Source: Sva-07 sp963752815
GTDB taxonomy: Bacteria > Actinomycetota > Acidimicrobiia > Acidimicrobiales > Ilumatobacteraceae
Direction: 5' to 3'
Assembly: GCA_963752815.1 (NCBI GenBank)
Contig: CAVVZI010000015.1
Span: 682,001 to 746,000, forward strand
DNA length: 64,000 bases
The notes beneath the pieces were generated by a model, which saw nothing but the letters and a program-made list of their open reading frames with translations, was not told the origin of the DNA and ran no database searches. The translations under genes were made by a program, and so were the position numbers. This document shows, piece by piece, positions 62,903 to 64,000 of this stretch. Position 1 is the first letter of the stretch. Each line of letters starts with the position of its first letter.

Positions 62903-63319
62903 TCAGACCCGGCTGATCGAGAACGCGGGGATGACGCGCGGGGCGGCGGAGGTGACGTATCCGGCGAACGTCGGGATCAACGCGGCCTGGGCCTGCAGTC
63001 GAGCTTGCCCTTCGGCTTCGGGGAGCTCCTCGACCTCGGCATCGAACGATTCGTCGCCGTACTCGACGGTGATGTCCGGGTTCGCCTTGAGGTTGTAGTA
63101 CCAGTCGGGATTTGTCGTGGCGCCGGCCTTCGACGCGAACACGGTGAGCCCACCGTCGTCGCCCACCAACGCGACGAGCGGGATCTCCCGCAGCTCGCCG
63201 GACTTGGCGCCGATCGTGTGCAGGATCACCACGGGCGAGTCGCCGAACTGGGCGACCTTGCCTCCGTTCGCCCGAAACTCCTCGATGACGGCCTTGTTCC
63301 AATCGTTCATGTCGCTCAT
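62903..63319 (-). CDS. deazaflavin-dependent (Ddn-like) nitroreductase family protein
   Basis: This 138-residue split-barrel protein has VVILHTIGAKSGELREIPLV, FASKAGATTNPDWYYNLKAN PDITVEYGDE (contiguous) and RLQAQAALIPTFAGY, matching the F420-dependent Ddn/nitroreductase family of actinobacteria. It supports use of F420 in this organism, as does the LLM gene. The physiological substrate is unknown. Confidence 0.92.
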   Translation of the reverse strand: MSDMNDWNKAVIEEFRANGGKVAQFGDSPVVILHTIGAKSGELREIPLVALVGDDGGLTVFASKAGATTNPDWYYNLKANPDITVEYGDESFDAEVEELPEAEGQARLQAQAALIPTFAGYVTSAAPRVIPAFSISRV

Positions 63320-63389
63320 GCGGGCACCCTACGGCCAGGGCGCCCGCACGCGACGGCGACTGCCGAGTCGGACTTCGGCGGACGTCAGG

Positions 63390-63545
63390 TCAGGCCCTTC
63401 GGCTGTTGAAGATGCTGTAGCCGCCAGGGCCGACCAGGCAACCGGCGACGATCAGCAGGATGCCGAAGATGATCTGCCCCTGCAGGAGCACGACGATGCC
63501 GACGATGACGAGGATGGCTGCGATGATCCAGAGAATGAATGCCAT
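63390..63545 (-). CDS. small membrane protein
   Basis: This is a predicted 51-residue protein starting at ATG 63545 (MAFILWIIAAILVIVGIVVL). Two hydrophobic stretches, residues 2-21 and 25-43, are joined by a short turn and followed by GPGGYSIFNSRRA. It resembles the short two-helix hydrophobic peptides common in actinobacteria. Function is unknown. An 8-bp hairpin lies just upstream. Confidence 0.65.
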   Translation of the reverse strand: MAFILWIIAAILVIVGIVVLLQGQIIFGILLIVAGCLVGPGGYSIFNSRRA

Positions 63546-64000
63546 GACTTTGGTTCCTTCGAGATTGAGCACGGCTCATTCCGTGCTCCGCGGTGGTTCC
63601 CCTGCCGGCGGATCTCAAACGCCCCGTCGGACGTCGTCGCGTGACGGTTCCCGATCGGCACGACCAGCGGCGTGTGGCTCACCGGGTCGTCGATCACGAC
63701 GCAGTCGAGCCCGAACACGTCGCGCACGATGTCGGCGGTGATCACGTCGACGGGAGCCCCCTCGGCCACGATCTCGCCGTCGCGCATCGCCACGATGTGG
63801 TCGGCGTAACGGCAGGCGAGGTTGAGGTCGTGCAGCACGAGCACCACCGTGCGCCGCTGCTCGCGGTTGAGCTGCTCGACGAGGTCGAGCACGTCGATCT
63901 GGTGGGCGATGTCGAGGAACGTCGTCGGTTCGTCGAGCAGCAGGAGGTCGGTCTCCTGCGCAAGCGTCAGCGCGATCCACACCCGTTGGCGCTGCCCGCC
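63452..64000 (-). CDS. iron-siderophore-type ABC ATPase (partial, cut by window end)
   Basis: Only the C-terminal part is present. The frame enters at 64000 inside the signature motif (GGQRQRVWIALTLAQETDLL), then Walker B LLLDEPTTFLDIAHQIDVLD, the H-loop VLVLHDLNLACRYADHIVAM and a FecE/FepC-like C-terminal region ending near VVPIGNRHA. As sequenced the frame continues unrelated residues to 63452 across a hairpin and the small membrane gene. A stop at 63615 in another frame (DDVRRGV) would be a more natural end. Confidence 0.85.
   Translation of the reverse strand, partial: GGQRQRVWIALTLAQETDLLLLDEPTTFLDIAHQIDVLDLVEQLNREQRRTVVLVLHDLNLACRYADHIVAMRDGEIVAEGAPVDVITADIVRDVFGLDCVVIDDPVSHTPLVVPIGNRHATTSDGAFEIRRQGNHRGARNEPCSISKEPKSWHSFSGSSQPSSSSSASSCSCRGRSSSASC
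63567..63588 (-). terminator. hairpin between ABC ATPase and small membrane gene
   Basis: The perfect 8-bp stem GAGCACGG / CCGTGCTC with a 6-nt loop lies between the ABC ATPase and the small membrane gene. It is a plausible transcription terminator for the ATPase gene or a 5'-UTR stem for the small gene; there is no clear T-run. Confidence 0.4.

Overview
Organism. The window is high-GC chromosomal DNA with actinobacterial gene content and synteny. Diagnostic families are DUF5318, DUF3052, DUF6049, an LLM-type F420 oxidoreductase and a deazaflavin-dependent (Ddn-like) reductase. The order cca (pcnA) - DUF6049 - SigM-type ECF sigma - anti-sigma - trxB is the conserved origin-proximal block known from Mycobacterium. 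My best guess is an Acidimicrobiia member (Ilumatobacter-like); this is inference from gene content, not a database match. There are no phage genes, transposases, rRNA genes, recognisable tRNAs or CRISPR arrays. Coding density is high: the longest gene-free gaps are only about 190-210 bp (14543-14728, 48433-48624, 58942-59149).

Layout. (1) 1-10.6 kb: cell-envelope/SigM block on the minus strand (trxB, small membrane protein, anti-sigma, ECF sigma, Ser/Thr kinase, DegV, DUF6049, GNAT), divergent from cca. (2) 10.7-14.5 kb: a PAS-GGDEF-EAL protein, a methyltransferase, DUF5318 and a DUF192 lipoprotein. (3) 14.7-18.0 kb: the replication/ribosome operon rpsF-ssb-rpsR-rplI-dnaB. (4) 18-27.3 kb: alpha/beta hydrolase, D-threonine-aldolase-like enzyme, DUF3052, class-V PLP enzyme, a large flippase-like membrane protein, purE-purK, trmB and comB. 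(5) 27.4-35.7 kb: a translationally coupled minus-strand catabolic cluster (TauD-like dioxygenase, D-aminoacylase-like amidohydrolase, class-III aminotransferase, Baeyer-Villiger-type monooxygenase) facing a pyruvate-dehydrogenase-E1-like enzyme. (6) 35.8-43.2 kb: VOC protein, engB, a KAS-III-like synthase, a four-gene ABC exporter set and an LLM oxidoreductase. (7) 43.3-55.6 kb: mixed metabolism, including a geranylgeranyl-reductase-like flavoprotein, a divergent diadenylate-cyclase-domain protein, nitronate monooxygenase, an aminomutase-like PLP enzyme, a 2-hydroxyacid dehydrogenase, beta-carbonic anhydrase, a YihY-type membrane protein, PhyH and an SPFH protein. (8) 55.7-58.9 kb: an HTH regulator and a TetR/DHA2-efflux pair with clear operators. 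(9) 59.1-62.8 kb: glycolate oxidase glcF-glcE-glcD. (10) 62.9-64 kb: Ddn-like protein, small membrane protein, and the 3' part of a siderophore-type ABC ATPase cut by the window edge.

Two genome-wide features stand out. First, 52-53 bp palindromic elements occur in at least two sequence families (A: four copies; B: three copies). One family-A copy lies inside glcF and is read through in frame, and an unrelated perfect palindrome of the same size lies inside the LLM gene. Second, about eleven frameshifts break otherwise intact conserved genes, and every one of these is a net +1 insertion. I think residual sequence errors are the likeliest cause, so I annotate those genes as single frameshifted CDSs spanning both reading frames.
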